IMG/VR virus record: IMGVR_UViG_3300034375_012070
Coordinates: 1-41,234 of that record
DNA length: 41,234 nucleotides
Direction: 5' to 3' (one strand)
Source: a virus
Of the stretch, positions 27,327-33,602 are shown one piece after another. Every line of letters begins with the position of its first letter. Position 1 is the stretch's first letter. The position numbers were made by a program, and so were the translations under genes. Below the pieces are notes generated by a model, which ran no database searches, was not told the DNA's origin, and was given only the letters and a program-made list of their open reading frames with translations.

Positions 27327-27722
27327 ATGACAATTACTTGGGAGGATTTTTCACGTGGATTTCACGGCGGGAGAATTGAATCTGATGAACTCTGTGTTTT
27401 TGAAGACGGAGGCGAAAAACAATTTGTTCAATTCGCTGTTCAAGAATACACAAGCGATGAAGAAGATTTCTTTGGGGCTTGCGTTTCTAAGTGGGAGATT
27501 ATTTTAACACTAACGGACATTCGTGAAAATGAATACAAAGCTCAACGGGAAGATTTTCCTGAGAGAGTTCGCTTAAATGAATACAAAATGGAGCGACAGT
27601 ATTTAATCGGGCGAGATTATGCACGTCCAAATTACGCGCAAGATTTCTGCGAGTATGTCGTAGAATCAATTACAAAATACGGGAATCTTTCACGCTTGCC
27701 CTTTTCCAAACTTATTGATTGA
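27327..27722 (+). CDS. 131-residue acidic hypothetical protein
   Basis: ATG 27327 after TTTTTCAGTC. The product (MTITWEDFSRGFHGGRIESD...) is acidic and mixed alpha/beta, with QEYTSDEEDFFGACVSKWEI and a helical end containing FCEYVVESITKYGNL. No family recognised. The next gene starts 3 bp after its stop. Confidence 0.58.
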   Translation: MTITWEDFSRGFHGGRIESDELCVFEDGGEKQFVQFAVQEYTSDEEDFFGACVSKWEIILTLTDIRENEYKAQREDFPERVRLNEYKMERQYLIGRDYARPNYAQDFCEYVVESITKYGNLSRLPFSKLID

Positions 27723-27725
27723 CTT

Positions 27726-27923
27726 ATGAAAGTAAATCTTTCCGCAAGCTATCGCAAGCAGCGATTACAAAAGTATCGCATCTTATTTGAAGACATTAAA
27801 GCAAGAGGATTTATTGGGTGGACAATTATTGAAGAATGTATTGATCGTGATGATGCGTTGAATTACTTTCAAAAACATTTCTCAGACAAGGAGATTATTC
27901 AGATTTCTGAGCTGAGAGATTGA
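27726..27923 (+). CDS. 65-residue basic hypothetical protein
   Basis: ATG 27726 after GACTT. The product (MKVNLSASYRKQRLQKYRIL...) starts basic, with GFIGWTIIEECIDRDDALNY and a helical end. It is the last gene before a strong terminator at 27949, so it closes that transcript. Function unknown. Confidence 0.58.
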   Translation: MKVNLSASYRKQRLQKYRILFEDIKARGFIGWTIIEECIDRDDALNYFQKHFSDKEIIQISELRD

Positions 27924-27948
27924 TTCTGCGCCCCAGAAGATTCGTGAG

Positions 27949-27984
27949 CCCCCTCCAGAAGCCTCTGGAAGGGGGTTTTTATTT
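27949..27984 (+). terminator. strong rho-independent terminator within module 8
   Basis: CCCCCTCCAGA (27949-27959) pairs with TCTGGAAGGGGG (27964-27975), with a one-base bulge and loop AGCC, followed by TTTTTATTT. The next 112 bp up to 28096 hold no gene but do contain repeated GGGGATTC motifs. Confidence 0.92.
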
Positions 27985-27985
27985 G

Positions 27986-28064
27986 CGCTCAGGGGATTCA
28001 TGCCAGAGGGGATTCGAGAGGGCTTGCAGGGGCATTTGTGCGAGAGGGGGATTCATGCGCTCAG
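27986..28064 (+). repeat. short direct repeats GGGGATTC(ATGC) after the terminator
   Basis: GGGGATTC occurs at about 27992, 28008 and 28047. Two of the copies are followed by ATGC, and GCGCTCAG flanks the block on both sides (27986 and 28057). No coding frame or promoter was recognised here. Confidence 0.4.
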
Positions 28065-28096
28065 TCGAATAGATTTACACGCAAAACAGATTTGCT

Positions 28097-28582
28097 ATGA
28101 GCAGAGTTGCACGCACTGATGAATTTAGTTTGATTGAAGTCAAACGTAGATTAAAGTATGCGAAAGAGTATTTGCAAAGATTTAAGACGCAGAGAGTTTT
28201 ATTTCTCGCCCCTGACAATCCTGCGTCGCTCCCATTTATTTCATTGCAGAATTATGATTGCGATGATGAGTATAATTTTGTTAGCGCAGTTGAATTAAAA
28301 GAAGAGTACGTGCGAGAATGTGTAAGAAGCAATCGAGATTTATTTGTTGATAACAGTAATTATAAGTTTTATCATACGACGAGTTATGTTGATGATTATT
28401 TTTATTCGCTACGCAGATTGTTTAGCGTTACGTGCATGTGTTTAATTGATAAGTATCAACGTATTGATTTCAAAGTAGTTGTTTGCCTGGGGAGTTTACA
28501 TCATGCGCCGAGATTGTTTTATCGCAATCGACAAGGAAGATATTTGTATGAAAGATTAGTTGCGTATGATGATTTGCAATGA
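28097..28582 (+). CDS. 161-residue Y/R-rich hypothetical protein
   Basis: ATG 28097 (MSRVARTDEFSLIEVKRRLK...). The protein is basic and rich in Y and R (YAKEYLQRFKTQRVLFLAPD, YFYSLRRLFSVTCMCLIDKY). Base composition is more AT-rich than its neighbours, with GAT/TAT-type codons preferred. It lies after the terminator without a recognised cassette, so its promoter is unclear. Function unknown. Confidence 0.58.
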   Translation: MSRVARTDEFSLIEVKRRLKYAKEYLQRFKTQRVLFLAPDNPASLPFISLQNYDCDDEYNFVSAVELKEEYVRECVRSNRDLFVDNSNYKFYHTTSYVDDYFYSLRRLFSVTCMCLIDKYQRIDFKVVVCLGSLHHAPRLFYRNRQGRYLYERLVAYDDLQ

Positions 28583-28601
28583 AACTCGTTTTGATTAGTA
28601 C

Positions 28602-28667
28602 TTGACAAGGAAGGTGATACGTGTTATAATACTGTTATGAACAGGGCAAGGAGTACTTGTTTTGTTC
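28602..28667 (+). promoter_or_regulatory. cassette promoter 9 with 12-bp stem-loop
   Basis: TTGACA (28602-28607), 17 bp, TATAAT (28625-28630). GAACAGGGCAAG (28639-28650) pairs with CTTGTTTTGTTC (28656-28667): 12 consecutive pairs including three G-T, with loop GAGTA. Confidence 0.92.
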
Positions 28668-28692
28668 GTGTTGTTTATTTAATTTAAGATCA

Positions 28693-28887
28693 ATGTTTTT
28701 TACTCGCTACACTGTTCGATTTGCTTCGCACGAAGAAATTACTGTTGTTGAGGTTGATGATTGTGAGTCGCTTGCGATTAAAAAAGCGCAAAACATTATG
28801 CGTCGCAACAAACGCATTTTGAATGAAGATGTTTTAGCTACTGCAAAAGTTGTTTATGTGGAGGGCACAAATCCGTTAGTTTGCTGA
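28693..28887 (+). CDS. 64-residue beta-alpha hypothetical protein
   Basis: ATG 28693 after AAGATCA; the longer frame would include the hairpin. The product (MFFTRYTVRFASHEEITVVE...) shows a beta-beta-alpha-beta pattern with a basic helix (SLAIKKAQNIMRRNKRI). No family recognised. First gene of module 9. Confidence 0.58.
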   Translation: MFFTRYTVRFASHEEITVVEVDDCESLAIKKAQNIMRRNKRILNEDVLATAKVVYVEGTNPLVC

Positions 28888-28929
28888 TTTGTTTGTTGCA
28901 TCAATTTTTTGTTCACTCGCATTTTTCTC

Positions 28930-29181
28930 ATGACTGCTCAATTTGTTACGCAAAACATTAAGGACTGCTCATTTCTTTTCTGGCAGGCTGTGATGTTTAA
29001 CGATAATTGTGTAGGACATATTTGCAAGAATTTAACTATCCCTGATGATTTTTATTTCTGCGCGTATAAAGAAGTTTCTGTTGGGCGCACAGTGTATGAC
29101 ATGAACTTCTCTGGATCATTTGAGAGCTTGAAAGATGCGCAAGCGCAAGCGCATAAATTCGTTACTCGCAAATTCGCTTAA
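28930..29181 (+). CDS. 83-residue hypothetical protein
   Basis: ATG 28930 (MTAQFVTQNIKDCSFLFWQA...) after TTTTTCTC. The product is mixed, with VGHICKNLTIPDDFYFCAYK and a helical, basic end. Three Cys are dispersed. It sits 6 bp before the next gene. No motif recognised. Confidence 0.58.
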   Translation: MTAQFVTQNIKDCSFLFWQAVMFNDNCVGHICKNLTIPDDFYFCAYKEVSVGRTVYDMNFSGSFESLKDAQAQAHKFVTRKFA

Positions 29182-29187
29182 TTTATC

Positions 29188-29361
29188 ATGATTGCATCAT
29201 TTGCAAAAGTTTGTGCGTGCGCAGCAGTTATTATCGGCGCCCCTTTGATTGTTGCGAGCGCATCAGATTTGTATCGCATCGAAGTTGAAAAGTATTTAGA
29301 TTACAAGGCGTGTTTGATTATTGCTGAGCAGTATAATACAGGAGCTGACTGCAAGCTTTAA
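29188..29361 (+). CDS. 57-residue exported or membrane-anchored small protein
   Basis: ATG 29188 after TTTATC, TAA 29359-29361. The N-terminus (MIASFAKVCACAAVIIGAPL followed by IVASASD) looks like a signal peptide or membrane anchor, with a possible cleavage after ASA. The remaining 30 residues carry two Cys (YKACLIIAEQYNTGADC) that could form a disulfide in the periplasm. An envelope-acting function, such as exclusion of other phages, is conceivable. It closes module 9, just before a terminator. Confidence 0.62.
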   Translation: MIASFAKVCACAAVIIGAPLIVASASDLYRIEVEKYLDYKACLIIAEQYNTGADCKL

Positions 29362-29390
29362 TTTGTAGATAAAGTTAGTTTTATTTATTC

Positions 29391-29423
29391 GCCCCTTTGC
29401 TATTCGTAGCGAGGGGCTTTTTT
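29391..29423 (+). terminator. rho-independent terminator with UUCG loop
   Basis: GCCCCTTTGCTA pairs with TAGCGAGGGGC (one bulge) around TTCG, followed by six T. It ends the accessory block. The 180 bp after it hold no gene, only the hairpin at 29512 and a degenerate promoter. Confidence 0.9.
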
Positions 29424-29511
29424 GTATCTGCGCATAGAGCTTTTATTTATTACGTCACCTGGATTTATTCTTTGCGCCCCATTACATCTTTGTTTGATTT
29501 CTTTTATGTGT

Positions 29512-29529
29512 CGCTCACGTTAGTGAGCG
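29512..29529. repeat. 7-bp hairpin CGCTCAC-GTTA-GTGAGCG
   Basis: Perfect inverted repeat with a 4-base loop and no U-tract, 26 bp before the promoter of the small-terminase-like gene. It may be an operator or RNA element. Confidence 0.5.
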
Positions 29530-29554
29530 CTCGAATGCGACTGAAGAGGAGCAT

Positions 29555-29583
29555 TTGATTAGTGATTTGTAGCGTGCTATTAT
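29555..29583 (+). promoter_or_regulatory. degenerate copy of the cassette promoter
   Basis: TTGATT (29555-29560), 17 bp, TATTAT (29578-29583) with GTGC before the -10, as in the cassette family. It is preceded by TTTGATTAGTGATT, an echo of the TTAGTACTTGACA flank. No clear hairpin follows. Confidence 0.6.
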
Positions 29584-29604
29584 TTCGTCGTTGCAGTATT
29601 TCTT

Positions 29605-30261
29605 ATGCAAGAAATTCATTCGTCGCAGTTTGATGAAAGTGATGACTTAATTGATGATGAATCATCCGCATCTTTAGATGCGCTTGCACACGATGAGAAT
29701 CTCGCGCATTTTGACGCCGATGCAATTCTTAACTCTCGCGCTATTCATTCTAAATCGTATTTCATTAGACAAGGCGGTGCTAACTCTGAAACGGAAAAAG
29801 AATTTGAAATTTTTAAGTTTTGGCTTAATTGTGGGTCGGGTAGATCTATCCCTTATCTAGCAAATATATTTAATTTACAAGAAACTAGACTACATTCGCT
29901 TGCAAAAAAGAATAATTGGGCGACTCGTACAAGTGATTACGACATAGATACTTTGCACGAGAAGCTTAAATTAGAGCAAGACGCTAGAGCTATTGAACAT
30001 AAAAAGCGATTAGAAGATTATCGCTTGCAGCAAGAATATCTTGGGCGAAATTTATCTGTGAATGCTGCGAAGTTAGCTGCATTATCGCAAAGAACACTTG
30101 ATGAGTATTTAGATTCTAATCGCGCTGTCGATATTCGTGACATCCCGTCGATACTTAACAGCGCTGCAAAAATTGCCGAGGTGGGCAAGAATTTGCAATC
30201 GGGCGCATTAGGTGTTGAACAATTGCTAGTTGCATTAGAGGAGGCGGATTTTGATGAGTAA
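29605..30261 (+). CDS. terminase small subunit-like HTH protein
   Basis: The 218-residue protein has an acidic N-terminus and an HTH at about 79-103 (GRSIPYLANIFNLQETRLHS, then LAKKNNWATR). A long helical region follows (KLEQDARAIEHKKRLEDYRL and onward) that would oligomerise. This order (recognition HTH, then coiled oligomerisation helices) is typical of terminase small subunits that bind the packaging site. It is 3.3 kb upstream of terL, separated by the Rep-like gene and the moron-like cassette. A transcription regulator of similar build cannot be excluded. Confidence 0.62.
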   Translation: MQEIHSSQFDESDDLIDDESSASLDALAHDENLAHFDADAILNSRAIHSKSYFIRQGGANSETEKEFEIFKFWLNCGSGRSIPYLANIFNLQETRLHSLAKKNNWATRTSDYDIDTLHEKLKLEQDARAIEHKKRLEDYRLQQEYLGRNLSVNAAKLAALSQRTLDEYLDSNRAVDIRDIPSILNSAAKIAEVGKNLQSGALGVEQLLVALEEADFDE

Positions 30262-30446
30262 GCGATAAGTTTAATTTCCTGGGCGTCAGAGATTTGTTAT
30301 TTGGCGCCCGTGATTTCTTCCCGCTGGCGATTCGTGATTCCTCTCCCCATACCCCTAAAGGGGGATTTTCAAAACACCCCCAAATCCATTGCGCCGCAAG
30401 GGATCTCATTTCGTGAGATTTGTGGACGCAAAATAAGAAATCCAGT

Positions 30447-30467
30447 CCCTGACAGGGTTCTTTTTTT
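30447..30467 (+). terminator. short rho-independent terminator after the terS-like gene
   Basis: CCCTGACAGGG (CCC/GGG stem, extendable) followed by TTC and seven T. The T-run overlaps the -35 box of the next promoter. The rest of the 272-bp gap (30262-30533) contains small hairpins (CCCCTAAAGGGG near 30354, ATCTCA...TGAGAT near 30403) and no convincing gene. Confidence 0.6.
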
Positions 30468-30493
30468 GAGACTCATTAGATTCGTGGTAAAAT
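30466..30493 (+). promoter_or_regulatory. promoter of the Rep-like gene
   Basis: TTGAGA (30466-30471), 16 bp, TAAAAT (30488-30493), 40 bp before the ATG at 30534; an AGGAG lies between at about 30517. Confidence 0.5.
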
Positions 30494-30533
30494 TTACACC
30501 TGCTTAGGGTCGATTCAGGAGCCCCATTCATTC

Positions 30534-30971
30534 ATGTCTCGCCGTGATTTTCATTCACTTTTACGCGCAAATCTTACAAGTTCTGAGCTGCTAATTTTGT
30601 TTTATTTAACAGATATGTGCAATGAATGGGGATTTACGACGCAGTGTGAAAAAACAATTTCAGCGTTTTTTGATGCAGACTTAAGCAATACATACAGAAG
30701 AATTGCAAAATTAAAAAAGCTAGATGTTGTTAAAAAAGTTGAATACAATGGCAGAATTGGATTCATGATTAACCCTATTTATTGCTATCAGGGTGATTTG
30801 AAACTTAAGCGATTTAGAGCGAGATTATGGAAAGAGGAGAAAATTTATACGAATGCAGTGCCAGGTAGATTTTATGGGCCGCCCATTCATTCACAACAAA
30901 CATTCAAAAACACTGCAATTAAATCTGCGAGAAATGGTAGATTTGCTTGGGTTAGAAGAATGAATAGATAA
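30534..30971 (+). CDS. winged-helix replication protein (RepL-like)
   Basis: The 145-residue protein starts MSRRDFHSLLRANLTSSELL and has a winged-helix core: FTTQCEKTISAFFDADLSNT for the recognition region, then YRRIAKLKKLDVVKKVEYNG for helix and wing. The end of the domain, GRIGFMINPIYCYQGDLK, resembles the MxNPxxxxxG segment of RepL-type plasmid replication proteins. The C-terminal 50 residues are basic. Directly downstream lies about 600 bp of AT-rich repeats, which would be a logical binding target or origin. A MarR-like regulator is the alternative. Confidence 0.55.
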   Translation: MSRRDFHSLLRANLTSSELLILFYLTDMCNEWGFTTQCEKTISAFFDADLSNTYRRIAKLKKLDVVKKVEYNGRIGFMINPIYCYQGDLKLKRFRARLWKEEKIYTNAVPGRFYGPPIHSQQTFKNTAIKSARNGRFAWVRRMNR

Positions 30972-31522
30972 TTTGCATTTATCGCATTCATTCATGATTT
31001 GCATTCATTCGCGCATTCACAACATTCATTTACGCGTGTCATTCAAATTGCATATATTTGTGCATACATTAGATTTGCACACTAAGTGACATTCTTTTAG
31101 CGTATTAGATTTATTTGTTAATTACATTTATTTGCTATTTGCATTTGTTTGTTATTTAGATTTGCGCGAAACTTTATTTATTTGCAATTTAGATTTATTT
31201 GTAATTTGCAAAGATTTATTATTCCAGGTGATTTGTTAAATGTATTTATTTGTTAGCGATTGCTATTTGTTAATTAACGATTGCTATTTATTATTTAGCA
31301 AATGTTATTTATTTGCAATACACAGTGATTTGTTAAATATATTATTTGTTGCGAATGTGTTAAATGTTATTTAACGATTGCAATGTATTTGTAACTAGCA
31401 AGGATTCCTGATAGATAGAAATACTTTGCAGGTGTGACTTATTTGTAATTGATAGTATTTCCTGGAGAATAGTATTTAACAACAAATGCTAGTTATTTGT
31501 ATTTGCGTTGAATCGTTACTTT
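30972..31522 (+). repeat. AT-rich, repeat-filled non-coding region (candidate origin or pac region)
   Basis: This 550-bp stretch has no gene. It begins with CATTCATT repeats (30978-31030) and continues with many TTATTTG/ATTTGTTA units. Longer exact repeats are GTGATTTGTTAAAT at 31228 and 31325, and CGATTGCTATTT at 31257 and 31278, with a variant at 31375. Extreme AT content next to a Rep-like gene suggests an origin or a DNA-unwinding element. A packaging-site function is the alternative, because terS and terL genes flank it. Confidence 0.55.
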
Positions 31523-31566
31523 ATACTTTATAGTTAGTTAAATGTCAAAGTATAACTATAAAGTAT
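31523..31566. repeat. 14-bp perfect inverted repeat
   Basis: ATACTTTATAGTTA (31523-31536) and TAACTATAAAGTAT (31553-31566) are exact inverse complements with a 16-base centre. No U-tract follows. It marks the boundary between the AT-rich region and the GC-rich cassette and could be a protein-binding dyad, an origin element or a recombination site. Confidence 0.75.
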
Positions 31567-31606
31567 TCTGATCGGTCGGAACCTACAAAGTCGGTGGCCT
31601 GTCGGC

Positions 31607-31638
31607 TACAATCAAAGACAAGCGAGCACAGTGCTCGC
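31607..31638 (+). promoter_or_regulatory. promoter -10 and stem-loop of the GC-rich gene
   Basis: TACAAT (31607-31612) with a poor -35 (TACAAA at 31584). The following GCGAGCAC (31622-31629) and GTGCTCGC (31631-31638) form a hairpin. The layout and CTACAATCAAAGAC resemble cassette 2, 13 kb upstream. Confidence 0.6.
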
Positions 31639-31662
31639 CTTTTCACTTACAACCACAGATCA

Positions 31663-32271
31663 ATGACCCGCACCACTAAGACCGCCAACACCGCCAACAC
31701 CGCGAACGATCCCGCAGCACTACTGGCCGCCGCGCTTCAGGCCATGGCCGCCCAGCAACCCCAGACCAACGCCAGCCGCCGCACCGCAGCCACCAGAGCC
31801 GAGACCCTCGCGCAGCCACTCACCACACGCGACCGCGCGGCCCTGGAGCGTATGGGCTGGAGTGGCAAACTGTCCAGCAACAAGCCAGCAGAACCGAAGC
31901 CCCGCGCCAACGTGAAGCCCGGCCCCAACGTGAAGGTGGCCACCTTTGCCGACCTCACACCCGAGCGCCGCGCGTCCGCCCAGTTCTGGGCAGGTATCTG
32001 TAGCACGCTCAGCCGCAGCAACGGCAGGATCTGGATTCCAGAAGCCGCCGCAGTGGCCTGCCAGCTGAGCGTGAAGCTGGACAGCCCGGCCCAGCTGGCA
32101 ACACGACTGTCAGCCCTCACAGGCTGCACCGTCACGCGTCCCGCAGACAATGCCGGGTGGTTGCACTGTGAACTGCCGGGAGAGATGCCAGCCGCCAACG
32201 TATGGGCTCAGCTATGGGTCGCCCACTTGCAGGCGTTCTCTGATCTCATCGCGCAGGAGTCTGCCGACTGA
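31663..32271 (+). CDS. 202-residue protein of a GC-rich moron-like cassette
   Basis: ATG 31663 is chosen; upstream in-frame codons overlap the promoter hairpin. The N-terminus is a low-complexity A/T/N/P/Q region (TANTANTAND, LLAAALQAMAAQQPQTN), so probably disordered, followed by a basic P/K stretch. A folded C-terminal half (FADLTPERRASAQFWAGICS, RIWIPEAAAVACQLSVKLDS, WLHCELPGE) ends the protein. GC content is far above that of the surrounding genes and codons prefer C/G ends. With its own promoter and terminator it fits a recently acquired moron. Function not recognised. Confidence 0.7.
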   Translation: MTRTTKTANTANTANDPAALLAAALQAMAAQQPQTNASRRTAATRAETLAQPLTTRDRAALERMGWSGKLSSNKPAEPKPRANVKPGPNVKVATFADLTPERRASAQFWAGICSTLSRSNGRIWIPEAAAVACQLSVKLDSPAQLATRLSALTGCTVTRPADNAGWLHCELPGEMPAANVWAQLWVAHLQAFSDLIAQESAD

Positions 32272-32284
32272 TCCCCAACCCCTA

Positions 32285-32340
32285 GGGTCCGGCCACCACA
32301 CCGGACCCCCACCGGGGGTGCCCCTCGCTGCGAAGCGGGG
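32285..32340 (+). terminator. tandem GC-rich hairpins after the moron-like gene
   Basis: Three adjacent stems: GGGTCCGG/CCGGACCC (32285-32308), CCCCC/GGGGG (32306-32318) and CCCCTCGCT/AGCGGGG (32321-32340). No T-run follows directly (TTTTTTT only at about 32363), so termination may be partial. Confidence 0.65.
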
Positions 32341-32406
32341 TGCTCTTATCCCACTTCCCAAATTTTTTTCCCCTATTCCAGCAGGCTACTTACAAAATAA
32401 ACAGAC

Positions 32407-32454
32407 TTGACACATTGCGCCCAACAGTGCTACAATCAAATTGATTTTTTTGAT
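32407..32454 (+). promoter_or_regulatory. promoter with stem-loop before the packaging gene cluster
   Basis: TTGACA (32407-32412), 18 bp, TACAAT (32431-32436), TGC before the -10. ATCAAA (32435-32440) can pair with TTTGAT (32449-32454). It is a variant of the accessory cassettes that leads the genes running into terL. Confidence 0.75.
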
Positions 32455-32457
32455 CGC

Positions 32458-32661
32458 ATGTCAAGCAAAAAAGAGCGAATTGCCGCACTAGAGACTCTTG
32501 TTGCTGAATTGAAAGAAGAAAATAAAGAGCTAAATGCTGCAATTAACGCAATTTTGAAAGATATTCGTGATTTGCAGCAATTTAAGCGTTTTGTTGAGCT
32601 TTCTCAAGCCCCAAGACACCCTAATATTCCTGTTAGCACTGCTAGTGATTGTGTCACGTGA
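32458..32661 (+). CDS. 67-residue coiled-coil protein
   Basis: ATG 32458 lies 4 bases after the leader hairpin; the longer frame starts in the -35 box. Residues 5-45 form a coiled coil (RIAALETLVAELKEENKELN, then AAINAILKDIRDLQQFKRFV). The stop overlaps the next GTG (GTGA). A scaffold-like or adaptor function is possible. No family recognised. Confidence 0.62.
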   Translation: MSSKKERIAALETLVAELKEENKELNAAINAILKDIRDLQQFKRFVELSQAPRHPNIPVSTASDCVT

Positions 32662-32939
32662 CTGAAGCACTCTCGAAACATGATTTAGTCGCGTTTTTGC
32701 AAGAGCATTTACGCCCCGATGACTTCAATCGTATATGTTATTTATCTAGGAATAAAACAAATTGCCGATTACTGTTACGCATGACTCAAAAAATTAACGA
32801 TGTTGAGCATATTATCGTTACTTTCAAAGATAATAACATGATGCTTTACTTTATTCCTGACGCACTTGCTCAAAAACCGTTTCATAGCTTGACAGATGCT
32901 GATATGATTCCTGACAGTTTTGTTTTTATCGAGGATTGA
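32658..32939 (+). CDS. 93-residue hypothetical protein
   Basis: GTG 32658 overlaps the previous stop and is preferred to the TTG three codons earlier. The product (MTEALSKHDLVAFLQEHLRP...) is alpha/beta, with HIIVTFKDNNMMLYFIPDAL. The stop overlaps the next ATG (TGATG). Function unknown. Confidence 0.6.
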   Translation: MTEALSKHDLVAFLQEHLRPDDFNRICYLSRNKTNCRLLLRMTQKINDVEHIIVTFKDNNMMLYFIPDALAQKPFHSLTDADMIPDSFVFIED

Positions 32940-33187
32940 TGCAACAAGTTGTTTCTTCTACGCATGTCGCCCCTGCAATTCTTGCTGCGCTGAAGCTTGA
33001 TTTGAAATTCGTTAAGCGCATTGAGATTGATTTTGATGTTGACAAGCTTGCGTTTTGTCGTGTTGAGTTCTACCCAACACTTGAGCAACTTGAAGACGTA
33101 TCGCAAGCGCTTGAAACAAAGATGAAGAGCTATGCTTTAGTCGAAGTGTCTGACGAGACGCAAAATGTCGAAAAATGTCCCCGTTGA
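32939..33187 (+). CDS. 82-residue hypothetical protein
   Basis: ATG 32939 coupled to the previous stop. The product (MQQVVSSTHVAPAILAALKL...) has a beta-rich middle (FVKRIEIDFDVDKLAFCRVE) and a helix. It overlaps the next gene by 23 bp. No known family recognised. Confidence 0.58.
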   Translation: MQQVVSSTHVAPAILAALKLDLKFVKRIEIDFDVDKLAFCRVEFYPTLEQLEDVSQALETKMKSYALVEVSDETQNVEKCPR

Positions 33188-33320
33188 TAAGACTCTCTAC
33201 GCTCGCGTTAAAGCAGCTGCTAAACGCAAATTCAAAGTCTATCCAAGCGCATACGCAAATGCTTGGTTAGTGCGTGAATACAAAAAGCGTGGTGGGCGTT
33301 ATCGTGTAGAGAAGAGCTGA
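33165..33320 (+). CDS. 51-residue basic protein (YPSAYANAWLVREYKKRGG)
   Basis: ATG 33165 (MSKNVPVDKTLYARVKAAAK...) to TGA 33318-33320. The core KRKFKVYPSAYANAWLVREY followed by KKRGGRYR is a widespread small basic phage protein, which I know from cyanophages next to packaging and head genes. It is probably DNA-binding by charge. The exact role is unknown. Confidence 0.75.
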   Translation: MSKNVPVDKTLYARVKAAAKRKFKVYPSAYANAWLVREYKKRGGRYRVEKS

Positions 33321-33326
33321 CTTGTT

Positions 33327-33602
33327 ATGCCTCGCCCTCGCTCAAGCAGCTCTCGTCGTGCCTCTTCGGGTCTCTCTCGCTGGTTCAAAGAAGAATGGGT
33401 TGACATCAAAACAGGCAAGCCCTGTGGGCGTTCTGACGGCGAGAAGCGTCGTGGCTATCCTGCTTGCCGCCCGTCTAAACGAGTTTCTGCTGACACGCCG
33501 AAAACAAGCAAAGAATTGACACCCGAAGAGAAGAAACGCTTCAAGCGTGCAAAAACAAGCAGCAAGCGCATAAAGTATCAACACAAACGCAAGAAGAAGT
33601 AA
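33327..33602 (+). CDS. DUF5872-like basic protein (KEEWVDIKTGKPCGR)
   Basis: The 91-residue basic product has the pattern WFKEEWVDIKTGKPCGR...GEKRRGYPACRPSKRVSADTPKT typical of the phage DUF5872-type family, followed by a lysine-rich tail. The paired Cys could bind zinc. The gene is coupled to terL (TAATG overlap), so it is made together with the packaging motor. Function unknown. Confidence 0.78.
   Translation: MPRPRSSSSRRASSGLSRWFKEEWVDIKTGKPCGRSDGEKRRGYPACRPSKRVSADTPKTSKELTPEEKKRFKRAKTSSKRIKYQHKRKKK

Noticed and set aside
30301-30507. 68-codon plus-strand frame before the Rep-like gene
   Set aside because: It contains the hairpins, a terminator T-run and a promoter, and its composition is not protein-like.
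30972-31566. CRISPR-like or tRNA content in the AT-rich repeat region
   Set aside because: Repeats are short, irregularly spaced and without unique spacers; no cloverleaf or conserved tRNA T-arm could be found here or elsewhere in the window.
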